A DNA stretch of 64,000 nt from Thinopyrum elongatum (GCA_011799875.1 CM022300.1:116007757-116071756), one strand, 5' to 3'; shown: positions 11,881-25,146, counted from the stretch's first letter. Translations and numbers: made by a program. Notes: generated by a model from the sequence alone, not told the origin.

Positions 11881-12424
11881 CTTACTACCAAGCGTCTTCC
11901 ATGCAGCAAGAGGCAAGCGCAAGATATTTGTGGCACCCCGGCTCAGAGAGACCGAAACACCCCGTATTCCAGCCTAGAGATCAAGTCTTCTGGAATACGG
12001 CACTGCTTGGCATAGAACAAATTAGCTCTTTATTACAAAACGTATGGATACAAGGGTTCTGATATAGCAGCGAATTACATCAGCACGGTGACACTACGCC
12101 TACTCAGGTTGATCTATGCTAGCAGCAGAACAACTCGTAGCAGTGGAATAACTTCTAGCAACAGAACGATGATGACAGTGATGGACTCCAGTCCGCAGGG
12201 ACTCTGGCTGGAACGCGCATCCTAGCTCGCAAACTCGGAATCCTCGACGAACAAGCAATCACGGCATGACCTGCAAACTGGCATGACACGCCAGGTGAGT
12301 ACTTTGAATGTAATCGCAAGCTCACAGCAACCAAAAGCAATCAAGACAAACAACATCATGGCATTTACAGGTTAAACAATTTTGAGCATGATTCAACTAG
12401 AACAATACAAGATGAGCTTGGCAT

Positions 12425-12525
12425 GAACAAGTTGAACACAACTAGCACCATATGGAATGAGCATGGCATGAACATGTTGAACATAAGACAACTAGCACCA
12501 TATGGAATGAGCATGGCATGTCACT
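12425..12525. repeat. short direct repeat inside the LARD LTR
   Basis: A block reading 'caactagcaccatatggaat' followed by 'gagcatggcatg' occurs twice, about 55 bases apart. The same pair is in the other LTR at about 20210-20295, so it predates the insertion. Confidence 0.7.
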
Positions 12526-14798
12526 CATGATATGAACATGATGATACTAGCATGCAGCATATTAATAATATCATGTACCAACTTACTCTGTTCAGGGTTA
12601 CCTCGTAACCACCACATGCATCAACTTACCATCGCGAACATCACACAACAATCTCAGGTTCAACCAAGCTTGGTATTAACAATACCGTAGTGACCACAAG
12701 ACCACAAGGAGCTTGATCTTTACTCGGGATCATCACATGACACCATAAACATCAACCGACTTCGGTATCCATGATACCACTGTGATCCCCTCACGGTCAC
12801 ATAAAGATCAACCAACTTCTTTCCTAATCGAACCAGGGTTGTTCATTATCTAGGTCATTATTACTGTTGACCCATAGTGTGACCTACTACGTACTGGGCC
12901 CATATCCACGGGCGCGGCTATTGATAGATTATACACTCTGCAGAGGTTAGTACACTGTACCCACACTACGGAACCCAAGGCCTCGTGCTCCCATTCGGGT
13001 GGACCAATGGCGTTCCGACAAAACTGATCTATTGCATGACACTCTCCCGGCCACTCCGACAAACTCCCCTTTGGGCTAATTCCTGGGTGGCCTCGATGTC
13101 ACCGCGTGACACCCAACGGCCAGCGTCGTGGCAAAACAAAAACGATCCCAAACGGGGACAATGGATCCATACAACTCGGGCACACAAGGTTATTGCTGCC
13201 TACCGGGCCAGGGCAGCGCGCGCACCTAACCTTCTCTAGTTGGAGGCACCGGTGAGAGCCATGACAATAGACCCAGTCAGGGCCTCCCATAAGACAGGTG
13301 TGGCTGCACTGGTCAGCTCGATTCGATGGCACTATGACTCAGCCAACAGATGTTCATGTTCGATTGAAGTCCGGTTAACTTGAACGAGGATGAGCTGAGT
13401 CATAATAACATAACAATGCATATGAGCATGATATCAACATAAGCATGGATGGGTAAGCATAACCATTAACATAGAGATCATAGCATCAACAATAATAAAG
13501 CACTTACTCTACTTGATGCAGATGAACATGGCATAGCGATGATCATGCATAACACAGGTATAACAGACGATAATCATGCATCAGAAGAACATCACTATTA
13601 CCAGCATGTACTACTAGCAAGCATGACATATGAGAATAATATTAGCAATAAACCATATGCCAACAGGGTCATAAGAGCATAGCATAACGGTAAACATTGA
13701 TGCACCAATATATATAAAGCATTCACAAAATATTAACCGGCACACAATATTTGAATATTCAGGTTGAAAACCACGGCTACTGCATGGCCATCATGCAAGT
13801 GGTTGTCGTGGCTTGCCTGGGGATGAAGAAGGCATCGGGAAGAAGTGCGGAAAGCTCGCGGAAGGATTTGCCGGAAACACTTCTCTCTCGAAGGGGGCTA
13901 AATAAAGGCAAGGGAAAAATGGTCATTTTCAGAATATTGGAACACCATGAAAATGGTACCAACAGAATGAGCTCGACGAACAGAGAACATGGGCTTTTGA
14001 ATCACCTGAATCGGAGTTGTAGTCGCAGAGATATGGCCGTTCGTTTGTTAGGCAGAAAAAGAAATAAAAAGTATTCTTTTCTGCTGCTAACCGAAGAACG
14101 TTCACAATATAAAGGATTCGGCGTCAGGCTGAAAAAGAGAAAATGTGTTCTAAGGAATACGTCTTCGCAGTAGAGGAAGCATAAAGTTAACTGAAGAAGC
14201 AGGACAATACGCTTACAGAACCGGAAAGCGTAATTCAGAAACTACGCTTCCACTTAAGTGTTGGGCCCGCCACGTCGGCTCCACATGTGTGCAGCCGCTG
14301 CCACTTACAGCCGGGGCCCACTGGTAGGCGAGAGGGGGCGTGGTCGTTGTCTTCCTCCTATTGTTTGCCCGTGAAGCAGAGAGAGATCGCAAGCACCGGC
14401 GCTCGCTCGGCCAACTCCGGCCATCCCCCGAGATGCTGCGGCCATCGGCGAGCTTGGGAGAGGGAGGAGCATCCACCGGTGCTATCCACCGCTGACGGGG
14501 AGATAGGAGGACGGCGGCACCTCTGCGTGGCAGACGGCAGTGTCGGACTACGGTGGGCTCGTGCCCCTGGGTCACCGGAGAGGAGGAAGGAGTGTGCCGG
14601 AGCTTCGGTGGTCCTGGGAGTCTCTCTAGTGGAGGAATGATGAGGGGAGAGGATCGGCATTGGGCCAATTTCAGAGGAAGAGGGTGGCGGCCATGGCGGC
14701 CAGCCGAGGCGAGGAGGAACTCCGGGGCGAATGGATAGGTCGGGGAGGGTGCTGCGAGGGAGGGGAGGAGCTTGGTGCGGTCGAGAGGCCTCGGGGTT

Positions 14799-14810
14799 GC
14801 CTATTTATAG
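14799..14810 (-). promoter_or_regulatory. TATA box of the LARD LTR (left copy)
   Basis: The minus strand reads CTATAAATAGGC next to CTCGGCCGAG, a textbook plant TATA. It puts about 1.65 kb of U3 to its right and about 2.8 kb of R plus U5 to its left. Confidence 0.75.
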
Positions 14811-16463
14811 CTCGGCCGAGCCGAGGGGTGAGCGGCCGTGGTGACGCGTATGCCGTTGCGCTAGCGCGAGCAGAGCCATGGGGAGGGAGGGGAAGCATGT
14901 CCAGAGGCTTCACGGGGGAGCAGGAGTACTCGAGCGAGCCCGGGAAGGCTCAAGAGAGCTCAGGCGTCCGACAATGGAGGAGACAGAGGGGGCAGGTCAG
15001 GGGCAAGATAGGACGGCGCAGGGGCAGGGAAGTGATGGCACAGCCACGGGGGAGCTATTGGTCATGGCCGGGCACGTGAGAACGACGAGCAAAGGAGGGG
15101 CCCGAGCAAACGACATCCAGCTCGCGTCCATGGAATGCCAGACCGCGTGGTCACCGCATGCATGCGATGAGGACCCGTGCTCTGGTCGGCCAAACCTTGT
15201 CTGGGTGATGGGTCATTCACCATATAGTGTGAATAAGCAAAGAAACAATAACAGGGGCTCCTGAGGTGACTGAAGCTAGCTCGAAGCCAAATCAACAGCA
15301 TGGTGTTTGTACTGGGGTGAGGGAGATCAAGCTGGGGATAGATGCTGAGCTTTGGCTAGGTGTGATCACATACTAAGATGATGATATAGGACAGGTTTGA
15401 GCTCAAATGGAGATGCCTAGCTGGCACTTGCTTCACAAAGTACCCCACAAGACAGAAATGCATATCTTGATGTTGTGCTCAAATGGATGATTGTATTGTT
15501 CTCAAATTTGGAGGAGATGAGTTATTTGGGCATATGAACACAATGTAAAATTTTCATACCATTTGGATACACATAAATGGTACATCCTTCACAGTGGTCC
15601 TCTCTGGACAGAAAATAAGAAAAATTCTAGAGAAATATTGGATTAATGAAATGAGCCCAAATTGTGTGGAGGGATGTTATATGGGTAGGATAATGTCCTG
15701 GTAAATTTTCAGCAACACTGAAGCAATATAAAATGTAGTTGCTTCACTAACTGAAAATCTGACCAGAATCCAAGATTTGAAGGTGTGCTCACATTGATTA
15801 GTATATGGAGCTAAAAATTGGTGGAGAGTCATGATATAAGCACATGAAGGAGCTTGCAAAATTTCAACTCATTTGAATACACCTAGCTGGTACTTCCTTC
15901 ACAAAGTCTTCCATCCGACAGAAACTTTGGAAATTTGCTGAGGAAGATTCACTAGGCAAATGGAGTTGAATTTTGTCATGTGGCAATTATATGTACAAGA
16001 GAGAATTCCTAAAATGTTTGGGAGCAATCAAGAAAATATAGGTGGCACTTCCTTCACGGAAGGCCACTTTGGACAGAAATGAAAGAGGAATAATGAGGAA
16101 TTTTTTTTGGGCTAGGAAAGGAAAGTTTGGGCATATTTGGGGCATATATGATCCAAAAAAATTATGAGAATTTTTTGGGAATTTTTTGGACGACAGAAAT
16201 ATAGGTTGCTTCACAACCTAGGGCAAACAGGGTTATTCCTTTAATAGAAAAAGGAATATTCCCAAGAAAAGAATATTGGGATTGGGCTAAGATGTAGATG
16301 ACATGGTCTTGGGATGGATTAGATGATGACAAGCCACTTGTGGGACTTGAGAAGAGATGATCTTCCCAAGTTTCAAGGCCACAGAGCCACATAAAAAGAA
16401 ATCCAAGCAAAATTTTAAATAAATCCAAAAGAAAAAGAAAGGGTCAAAATCCAGGGTGTTACA

Positions 16464-16481
16464 AACCTTCCCCCCTTAAAG
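16464..16481 (-). other. polypurine tract of the LARD-like element
   Basis: The minus strand reads CTTTAAGGGGGGAAGGTT immediately before the 3' LTR, the expected primer for plus-strand DNA synthesis. Confidence 0.85.
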
Positions 16482-19400
16482 AAATCTCATCCTCGAGATT
16501 TGGTTGCTCAGGGAACAAGCATGAATATTCTGACTTAAGGAAACCGTTTCCAACTCTGGTATCCCTTTTTTTCCTTATACGATGTTCCCACTAAACTTCA
16601 TCTGACTGACTGCGTGGCTCTGGGGTGGTTTTTTTCACTGTACCTGACATTCTGATAGGTCTTACCTCTTATGCTCATGTTCACACTGGCTTCAATTTCT
16701 TTTAGATCTGCTGACTTAGCTGAGATCCGAAAAATTATCATGACTGAAATATATGTCCTCTCACAATTCTGAAAATTGTTGCCGAAAGTGGTGTCATTAT
16801 TATGTCCAGTACTGACAATACTCCATGGAGTTGTGATCCAATTTTCTCGGTGGACATCCAATCTTTTACTCCTGGTATTGGGTTGCTCCAATAGCTGCAT
16901 GTCCTTCGAGTTCACAACAATGGGGAGAACCATACCCTTCTCTTTGCAGAGTCTGACTTCTCGCATGGGTTCCCTGAATTATCTTGGCTGGCTCCACTAT
17001 CTCGAGCATCAAATCCATGCCAAATATTTGACTATCGCTTGTCATGACCAGCATAAAGGGGTGCGTTCTTATAACGATAGTATCAAGGAACTGGACTGAC
17101 GGTGGTTCTGGCAGAATAATCTTGTTCACGGCAGGATATCCTTTGACTGATGTCCCTAGGTGAGGGCACATGCTTTGAGACTGTTGTTTAGCATCTTGAT
17201 TACTCCTTCCGTCGGTATATCCATGTGGATAGTAGGCCGTGTGATGCCATATCATGGTCACTGGAGTCAATTTGTCGAGCTGGCCTTTGGTTTGTCATGA
17301 CGGACTTGGATAGTCAACACTGACAATTCTGAGCATAACAGTTGGCTGAGTGGGTTGCCTTGATATGAGGTCCTTACCACAACAGAATAGACCCCTTGGG
17401 CGTGTGTTCCTGGTAATTGATATGAAATAAGATTGTCTTGAGCATCCGTACCATGTGACAATTATCATACCTATATTGCCGGTCATGCTCCTTCATTATT
17501 GTTCTCTTTGTCTGGATCATTTGCTGAAAGAACTTGGCTTATATATTCTTTGTGTGACCATAGGTACTGCCAGGTGCAATATTCCGGTAATCATGTTGTA
17601 TCCTTGTTCATGTCTCACGCCATCGAATATATGCCAGGTTCACGTGCGCTTGTTCAGAGCTCATTGTGGCCGTCAATCATACAGGATAGTGAAAATGGTT
17701 GATTACATCACCTTGTAGGGTGTGAGGAAGCTAGCTTTGATAAGCACTGTCAGAATTGTTGCCTCATGTTGTCTTTCCTCAAACTTTGCCAATCCTTGCA
17801 TCACCCACTAAGGTGTATAACTGGCTTTCTTCCTCTTATACAACTGGTCTGGTTGTCAGATTCCTACCGTGATTTCCTCATCGTACGAGTGACTTGCTTG
17901 AACTTGGCAGCAGGCTCACAGTATATAGAAGTATCTAATTCCCGAGGCAGGCTTGTGTTCTGACTGATTTTGCTCCTGACCAAACTATTACGGATCTGAT
18001 TCTTGGGATGCACTGCCATATGCTGCCAACTCACTATGTAATACCTTGCACCAGTGCCGTACTGAGGAATATTGGATGGCTTATGTTGGAAGCCATCGAG
18101 AGTATTGTACTGAAGAAGACTGAATGGCTTATGCTCGAAGCTTTCATCGGGCAGCTTGCTGAAAAAGACTAGGTACTATACTTCAGAAGCTTCCCCCCTT
18201 AAATACTTGCTGGGGAAGACTCGGTACCTTATGCCGGAAGTTGTTTGCGGTGGCTTACTGAAGAAGCCTGAGTATCTTACACAGGAAGTCATCCACATAT
18301 CGTACTGAGGAAGACTGAGGAATCTTGCGTCATAAGCTTCTTGGGTAGCTTGCGAGGGAAGACTGGGTTGCTTACACCAGAAGCTTCTATCTGGAATATG
18401 TTGACTCAATGCCATATATATACCCATTAATTTTTCTACTGCCGGGTACTTGTATGAAAAAGGGTGTTCGACTATCCTCTGTGCTGAGTACTGAATTCAT
18501 AGCACATTCTGACTTGCTTCCGGGTTATAGCATGTTCAAATCGTACCCATAGCAGAATCAAACCTCGTATATGAATCATATACCTTCGATGGATAATATT
18601 GTTGGTCTTGCGCACCACTTGTCTTTCGGCTGATTTAATCATTACTGATGTGAAGATTGCACACTGATGTAGACTTGATGCTGATAATCAAGCCATGATA
18701 TCATTTGTATTCTGACCAAATATTCCTAATACAATGTAGTTGGTTGAGAATTCCATAATATTTAGCTGAGCTTCCAATTATATGAACTCCTTGCTGATAC
18801 TTCGGGTCCGGTGTCGGTTGATGAGCAACTTCCATAAGGGGAAATAAGGTAACACCGAAGGCCCAAAGAAAGAAGCAAAAGAAATGAATAAAACAAAAGC
18901 ACACAAGGCAAACAAATAATATCATATTCAAGCAACATCACATACAACAATAATATGCATGGATACTTAGGCACACCAATTTCATGGAAACTCCGGTATT
19001 GCGGTCTAATATGTTGTGTCGGTGTGCACGAAAGTGAATCCAAATGTGGAAGGAGTTGGTGTAAACAAAGCTACACCAAACGCTGGCTCAACGCCGGTTG
19101 CATCTGGATGGGCTTAGGGGTGAGGATGGACTTGGTGATCATGTGGCAGAACACGGAGGTCACTACCACATCATCATCGAGCGGACGGAAGGGAACCGTA
19201 CACGTCCAAGGAATGGGTGACATGGTAGGATAGTGGGGGAAAACTGGGCTTGCTGGCATTGCCCTTTTCTGATAGCCAAGATCAGTAAGGGTTGCCAAAG
19301 CGGCGAGTGGGATGGCACAATCCGGGATAGAAACATGTCTATCACCGAAACGATAGGGGTGGCTAACGGAAATATACTAGCGTGATACCTGAGCACAAAT

Positions 19401-19680
19401 CCTGCAAATGGTGTCTGGAACACTTGGTACCTCGGCATCACTCCGCTGGGACAGAACTGACGCCAAACACCGAAGAGCAAGTATGCAAAGAAGGAGGGTG
19501 CAGGTAGTGGAGCGAAACCGAAACCACCTACACTCACAAGACCAACCGTTAGTGACAAGATAATAAGTCTATATGCATACTATGCAGCAAACAAATGCAA
19601 CAACCAAATGCAGCAAACCGACAAGACTCTATACTACCGTTTTCTAACGTTCGCGCGGACTAGGGCGTCCTACAGCCAGA
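16482..19680 (-). other. non-coding interior of the LARD-like element
   Basis: 3.2 kb without a domain-bearing frame on either strand. The largest minus-strand frames (16866-17270 and 16598-16966) show no gag, protease, integrase or reverse transcriptase motif. In LARDs the interior is thought to be kept for RNA structure and packaging; that is family knowledge, not shown here. Confidence 0.7.
18045..18420 (-). repeat. degenerate tandem array in the LARD interior
   Basis: About seven imperfect units of 50-60 bases with the core 'actgaggaagactgagtatc' then 'ttatgccggaagct' (plus-strand reading). They differ by substitutions and small indels. Non-coding. Confidence 0.6.
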
Positions 19681-19696
19681 CCTGCTCTGATACCAA
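19681..19696 (-). other. primer-binding site of the LARD-like element (tRNA-iMet)
   Basis: The minus strand reads TGGTATCAGAGCAGG four bases after the 5' LTR, a perfect TGGTATCAGAGC initiator-tRNA-Met match. Confidence 0.9.
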
Positions 19697-19700
19697 CCGT

Positions 19701-22700
19701 TGTGGCACCCCGGCTCAGAGAGACCGGAACACCCTGTATTCCAGCCCAGAGATCAAGTCTTCTGGAATACGACACAGCTTGGCATAGAACAAATCAGTTC
19801 TTTATTACAAAAGGTACGGATACAAGGGTTCCGATATAACAGGGAATTACATCGGCACGGCGACACTACGCCTACTCAGGTTGCTCTATGCTAGTAGCAG
19901 AACAACTCATAGCATCGGAATAACTTCTAGCAGCGGAACGACGATGACAGCGATGGACTTCACTCCGCAGGGACTCTGGCTGGAACGCGCATCCTAGCTC
20001 GCAAACTAGGAATCCTCGACGAACAAGCAATCACGGCATGACCTACAAACTGGCATGACACGCCAGGTGAGTACTTTCAATGTACTCGCAAGCTCACAGC
20101 AACCAGAAGCAATCAAGACAAACAACAACATGGCATTTACAGGTTAAACAATTCTGAGCACGATTCAACTAGAACAATACAGGATGAGCATGGCATGAAC
20201 AAGTTGAACACAACTAGCACCATATGGAATGAGCATGGCATGAACATATTGAACATAACACAACTAGCACTATATGGAATGAGCATGGCATGTCACTCAT
20301 AATATGAACATGATGATACTAGCATGCAGCATATTAATAATATCATGTACCAACTTACTCTGTTCGGGGTTACCTCGTAACCACCACATGCATCAACTTA
20401 CCATCGCGGACATCACACAACAATCTCAGGTTCAACCAAGCTTGGTATTAACAATACCGTAGTGAAAACAAGACCACAAGGAGCTTGATCTTTACCCGGG
20501 ATCATCACATGACACCATAAACATCAACCGACTTCGGTATCCACGATACCACTGTGATCCTCTCAGGATCACATAAAATCAGCCAACTTCTTTCCTCATC
20601 GAACCAGGGTTGATTATTATCCAGGTTATTATTACTGTTGACCCATAGTGTGACCTACTATGAACTGGTCCCATATCCGCGGGCACGGCTATCGATAGAT
20701 TATACACTCTGCAGAGGTTAGTATACTGTACCCACACTACGGAACCCAATGCCTCGTGCTCCCATTCGGGTGGACCAACGGCCTTCCGACAAAACCGATC
20801 TATTGCATGACACTCTCCCGGCCACTCCGACAAACTCCCCTTTGGGCTAAGTCCTGGGTGGCCGCGATGTCACCGCGTGACACCCAACGGCCACAGTCAT
20901 GGCAAAACAAAAACGGTCCCAAACGGGGACAATGGATCCATACAACTCGGGCACACAAGGTTATTGCCGCCTACCGGGCCAGGGCAGCGTGCGCACCTAA
21001 CCTTCTCTAGTTGGAGGCACCGGCGAGAGCCATGACAATAGACCCAGTCAGGGCCTCCCATAAGAAAAGTGTGGCTGCACTGGTCAGCTCGATTAGATGG
21101 TACTATGACTCAGCCAACAGATGTTCAAGTTCGATTAAAGTCCGGTTAACTTGAATGAGGATGAGATGAGTCATAATAACATAACAATGCATATGAGCAT
21201 GATATCAACATAAGCATGGATGGGTAAGCATAACCATTAACATAGAGATCATAGCATCAACAATAATAAAGCACTTACTCTACTTGATGCAGATGAACAT
21301 GGCATAGCGATGATCATGCATAACACAGGTATAACAGACGATGATCATGCATCAGAGGAACATCACTATTACCACCATGTACTACTAGCAAGCATGACAT
21401 ATTAGAATAATATTAGCAATAAACCATATGCCAACAGGGTGCATAAGAGCATAGCATAACGGTAAACATGGATGCACCAACATATATAAAGCATTCACAA
21501 AATATTAACCGGCACATAATATTTGAATATTCAGGTTGAAAACCATGGCTACTGCATGGCCATCATGCAAGTGGCTGTCGTGGCTTGCTTGGGGATGAAG
21601 AAGGCATTGGGAAGAAGTGCGGAAAGCTCGCGGAAGGATTTGCCGGAAACACTTCTCTCTCGAAGGGGGCTAAATAAAGGCAAGGGCAAAATGGTCATTT
21701 TCAGAATGTTGGAACATCATGAAAATGTTACCCACAGAACGAGCTCGACGAACAGAGAATGTGGGCTTTTGAATCACCTGAATCGGAGTTGCGGTCGCAG
21801 AGATATGGCTGTTCATTTGTTAGGCAGAAAAAGAAATAAGAAGTATTCTTTTCTGCTGCTAACCGACGAATGTTCACAATATAAAGGCTGAAAAAGAGAA
21901 AATGCGTTCTGAGGAATACGTCTTTGTAGTAGAGGAAGGGTAAAGTTAACTGAAGAAGCAGGCTAGTACGCTTACAGAACCAGAAAGCGTATTTCAGAAA
22001 CTACGCTTCCACTTAAGTGCTGGGCCCACCACGTTGGCTCCACACGTGCGCAGCCACTGCCACTTACAGCCGGGGCCCACTAGTAGGCGAGAGGAGGGCG
22101 TGGTCGTCGTCTTCCTCCTCTCGTTCGCCTGCGAAGCAAAGAGAGATCGCCAGCGCCGGCGCTCGCTCGGCCGACTCCGGCCATCCCTCGAGATGCTGTG
22201 GCCACCGGCGAGCTCGGGAGAGGGAGGAGCATCCACCGGTGCTATCCAAATCCGACGGGGAACTAGGAGGAGGGCGGCACCTCTGTCGCGGCGTACGGCG
22301 GCATCGGACTACGGTGGGCTCGTGCCCCTGGGTCACCATAGTGGAGGAAGGAGTGCGCCGGAGCTTCGGTGGTCCTGGGAGTCTCTCTAGTGGAGGAATG
22401 AGGAGGGGAGAGGATCGACATTGGGCCAATTTTAGAGGAAGAGGGCAGCGGCCATGGTGGCCAACTGAGGCGAGGAGGGACTCCAGGGCGAATGGATAGG
22501 TCGGGGAGGGTGCTGCGAGGGAGGGGAGGAGCTTGGTGCGGTCGAGAGGCCTCGGGTGGCCTATTTATAGCTCGGCCGAGCCGAGGGGTGAGCGCGGCCG
22601 CGGTGACGCGTATGCCATCGCGCTAGCATGAGCAGAGCCACGGGGAGGGAGGGGAGGCATGTCCAGAGGCTTCACGGGGGAGCAGGAGAACTCGAGCGAG

Positions 22701-24252
22701 CTCGGGAAGGCTCGGGAGAGCTCAGGCATCCGACAATGGAGGAGACAGAGGGGGCAGGTCACGGGCGCGCTCGACGATGACCCAACGACGACGAGATAGG
22801 ACGGGGCAGGGGTAGGGAAGTGATAGCACAACCACGGGGGAGCTGTTGGACATGGCCGGGCACGCGAGAACGACGAGCAGAGGAGGGGCCCGAAGCAAAC
22901 GACATCCAGCTCGCGTCCATGGCATGCCAGACCTCGTGGTCACCGCGTGCATGCGACGAGGACCCCTGCTCTGGTTGGCCAAACCTTGTCTGGGCGATGA
23001 GTCATTCACCATATAGTGTGAATAAGCAAAGAAACAATAACAGAGGCTCCTGAGGTGACTGAAGCTAGCTCGAAGCCAAATCAACAGCATGGTGTTTGTA
23101 CTGGGGTGAGGGAGATCCAGCAGGGGATAGATGCTGAGCTTTGGCTAGGTGTGATCACATACTAAGATGATGATCTAGGCCAGGTTTGAGCTCAAATGGA
23201 GATGCCTAGCTGGCACTTGCTTCACAAAGTACCCCACAGGACAAAAATGCATATCTTGATGTTGTGCTCAATTAGATGATTAGATTGATCTGAAATTTGG
23301 AGGAGATGAGTTATTTGGGTATATGAACATACTGTAAAAATTTCATACCATTTGGATACACAAAAATGGTACTTCCTTCACAGTGGTCCTCTCTGGACAG
23401 AAACTAAGAAAAATTCTAGAGAAATATTGGATGAATGAAATGATCCTGAATTGTGTGGAGGGATGTTATATGGGTAGGATAATGTCCTGGTAAATTTTCA
23501 GCAATACTGAAGCAATATAAAATGTAGTTGCTTCACTAACTCAAAATCTGACCAGAAACCAAGATTTGAAGGTGTGCTCACATTGTTTAGTATATGGAGT
23601 TGAAAATTGGTGGGGAGTCATGATATGAGCACATGAAGGAGCTTGCAAAATTTTAACTCATTTGGATACTCCTAGCTGGTACTTCCTTCACAAAGTCTTC
23701 CATATGACAGAAACTTTGGAAATTTGCTGAGGAAGATTCACTAGGCAAATGGAGTTAAATTTTGTCATGTGGCAATTATTTGGACAAAAGATAATTCCCA
23801 AAAAGTTTGGGAGCAATCAAGAAAATATAGGTGGCACTTCCTTGACAGAAGGCCACTCTGGACAGAAATGAAAGAGGAATAATGAGGAATTATTTTTGGG
23901 CTAGGAAAGGAAATTTTGGACATATTTGGGGCATATATGATCCAAACAATTTATGAGAATAATTTGGGAATTTTGTGGAAGATAGAAATATAGGTTGCTT
24001 CACAACCTAGGGCAAACAGGGTTATTCCTTTAATAGAAAAAGGAATATTCCCAAGAAAAGAATATTGGGATTGGGCTAAGATGTAAATGACATGGTCTTG
24101 GGATGGATTAGATGATGACAAGCCACTTGTGAGACTTGAGAAGAGATGATCTTCCCAAGTTTCAAGGCCACAGAGCCACATAAAAAGAAATCCAAGCAAA
24201 ATTTTAAATAAATCCAAAAGAAAAAGAAAGGGCCAAAATCCAGTGTGTTACA
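19701..24252 (-). repeat. 5' LTR of the LARD-like element
   Basis: 4552 bases, collinear with the left LTR over its whole length, including the GC-rich core (about 21990-22960). The element's outer bases are TGTGGCACC and GTGTTACA as read on the plus strand. Confidence 0.9.
22559..22570 (-). promoter_or_regulatory. TATA box of the LARD LTR (right copy, active position)
   Basis: CTATAAATAGGC on the minus strand, identical to the left LTR. As part of the 5' LTR this would drive the element transcript towards 19700. Confidence 0.75.
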
Positions 24253-24856
24253 ATCATTGTAGCTAACATCCTGGATGTGAGATGAGTGGAGGTAGTATAC
24301 TACAAGGGAGGCGTCAAAAGATGCTTCCTGTTGCGGGCTCAAACAGCGTTGCCGCATGGCAGAATCACCTAATGGAAGGGTCGCTAGCGGCCGTATCGGA
24401 CGGCTTTAGAGGCTGTTGATTTTTACCCCTCTATAGCCGACTGACACGTAGTGCTGGCCTTAGGATAATCATCACACAACATAGAGTTTCACAAATAAGC
24501 CACACCCTTGACACTATATTAAGATGATATTTTAAGGACAATGCTCAATAACTCATGAATACAAGGTAGATATAATCATCTCCATGATTGCCTCTAGGGT
24601 ATGTTTTCAATAGTGCCTTCGATTGATGGTGATGCAAGCATGGCACTATTGGTTCCTCGTCTACCGATATGCTGGTATCCCCTCTTAGCAGGGGAGTTTG
24701 GAAGCCAGATGTTGGGCCTAGTGCTGTCCTAGAGGTGAACATTGTGGCATGTAATGACTATCAACCACTTTGATTGCATGGGCTAAGTTATGGTGCATGA
24801 GCGGAAGTTCACCCAATAGTTGTCGAGTCGGTCACAATGCTCTACTATGAGCGCTT
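24253..24856. other. unassigned sequence left of the G1 Gypsy element
   Basis: No gene or complete element is recognised. It was continuous with 51638-52350 before G1 inserted. A short stretch at about 24500-24613 resembles a decayed LTR end. Confidence 0.5.
24500..24613 (-). repeat. decayed end of an Angela/BARE-like LTR
   Basis: The sequence 'gattgcctctagggtatgtt' then 'ttcaata' matches the reverse complement of the Angela-type LTR start ('attgcctctagggcatattt' then 'cc') with several changes. Upstream AT-rich sequence with 'catgaatacaagg' fits the same family. Confidence 0.4.
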
Positions 24857-25093
24857 TGATACGTCTCCGTCGTATCTACTTTTCCTAACGCTTTTGCTCT
24901 TGTTTTGGACTCTAATTTGCATGATTTGAATGAAACTAACCCAGACTGACGCTGTTTTTAGCAGAACTACCATGCTGTTGTTTTTGTGCAAAAATAAAAG
25001 TTCTCGGAATGGAACGAAACTTTTTGGAGAATTATTTCAGAATATATAAAAAATACTGGATCCAAGAACCACCGGAGGGGGCCCCCTGGGTGA

Positions 25094-25146
25094 GCACAAC
25101 CCACCAGGGCGCGCACCCCCTCCAGGCATGCCCAGGTGGGTTGTGC
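25094..25146 (+). promoter_or_regulatory. U3 inverted repeat just upstream of the TATA box, G1
   Basis: A perfect 12-base inverted repeat: GCACAACCCACC (25094-25105) and GGTGGGTTGTGC (25135-25146). It ends about 35 bases before the TATA box. The 3' LTR has the same pair at 50463-50474 and 50504-50515. Confidence 0.75.

Larger units (their letters stand above)
11929..16463 (-). repeat. 3' LTR of the LARD-like element
   Basis: 4535 bases. It holds AT-rich ends and a GC-rich core at about 14210-15170 downstream of a TATA box. Compared with the other LTR, about 28 of the first 280 bases differ, mostly transitions, which suggests an old insertion. Frames in the GC-rich core occur on both strands and reflect base composition, not coding. 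Confidence 0.9.
11929..24252 (-). mobile_element. complete LARD/Sukkula-like element with 4.5-kb LTRs
   Basis: Two direct repeats of 4535 and 4552 bases bound a 3237-base interior with no gag or pol. LTR ends are TGTAACAC...GGGTGCCACA in element orientation. A purine tract abuts the left LTR and a tRNA-iMet primer site abuts the right LTR, both on the minus strand, which fixes orientation. LTRs of about 4.5 kb around about 3.5 kb of non-coding interior are the published architecture of Triticeae LARDs, which rely on proteins from another element. Flanking five-mers are atatt and atcat, so no clean TSD is seen. The family name is inferred from architecture. Confidence 0.85.

Noticed and set aside
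11145..11977. Met/Ala/Arg-rich frames in the minisatellite
   Set aside because: They follow the repeat unit and change frame with unit-length variation.
14213..15301. Overlapping frames of 60-151 codons on both strands (also 21994-23090)
   Set aside because: They lie in the GC-rich core of the LARD LTR, on both strands and in several frames, with low-complexity composition and no domain. Frame lengths and breakpoints differ between the two LTR copies.
16866..17270. 134-codon minus-strand frame in the LARD interior as a possible gag or pol remnant
   Set aside because: No zinc knuckle, DTG, integrase or reverse transcriptase motif, and neighbouring frames show none either.
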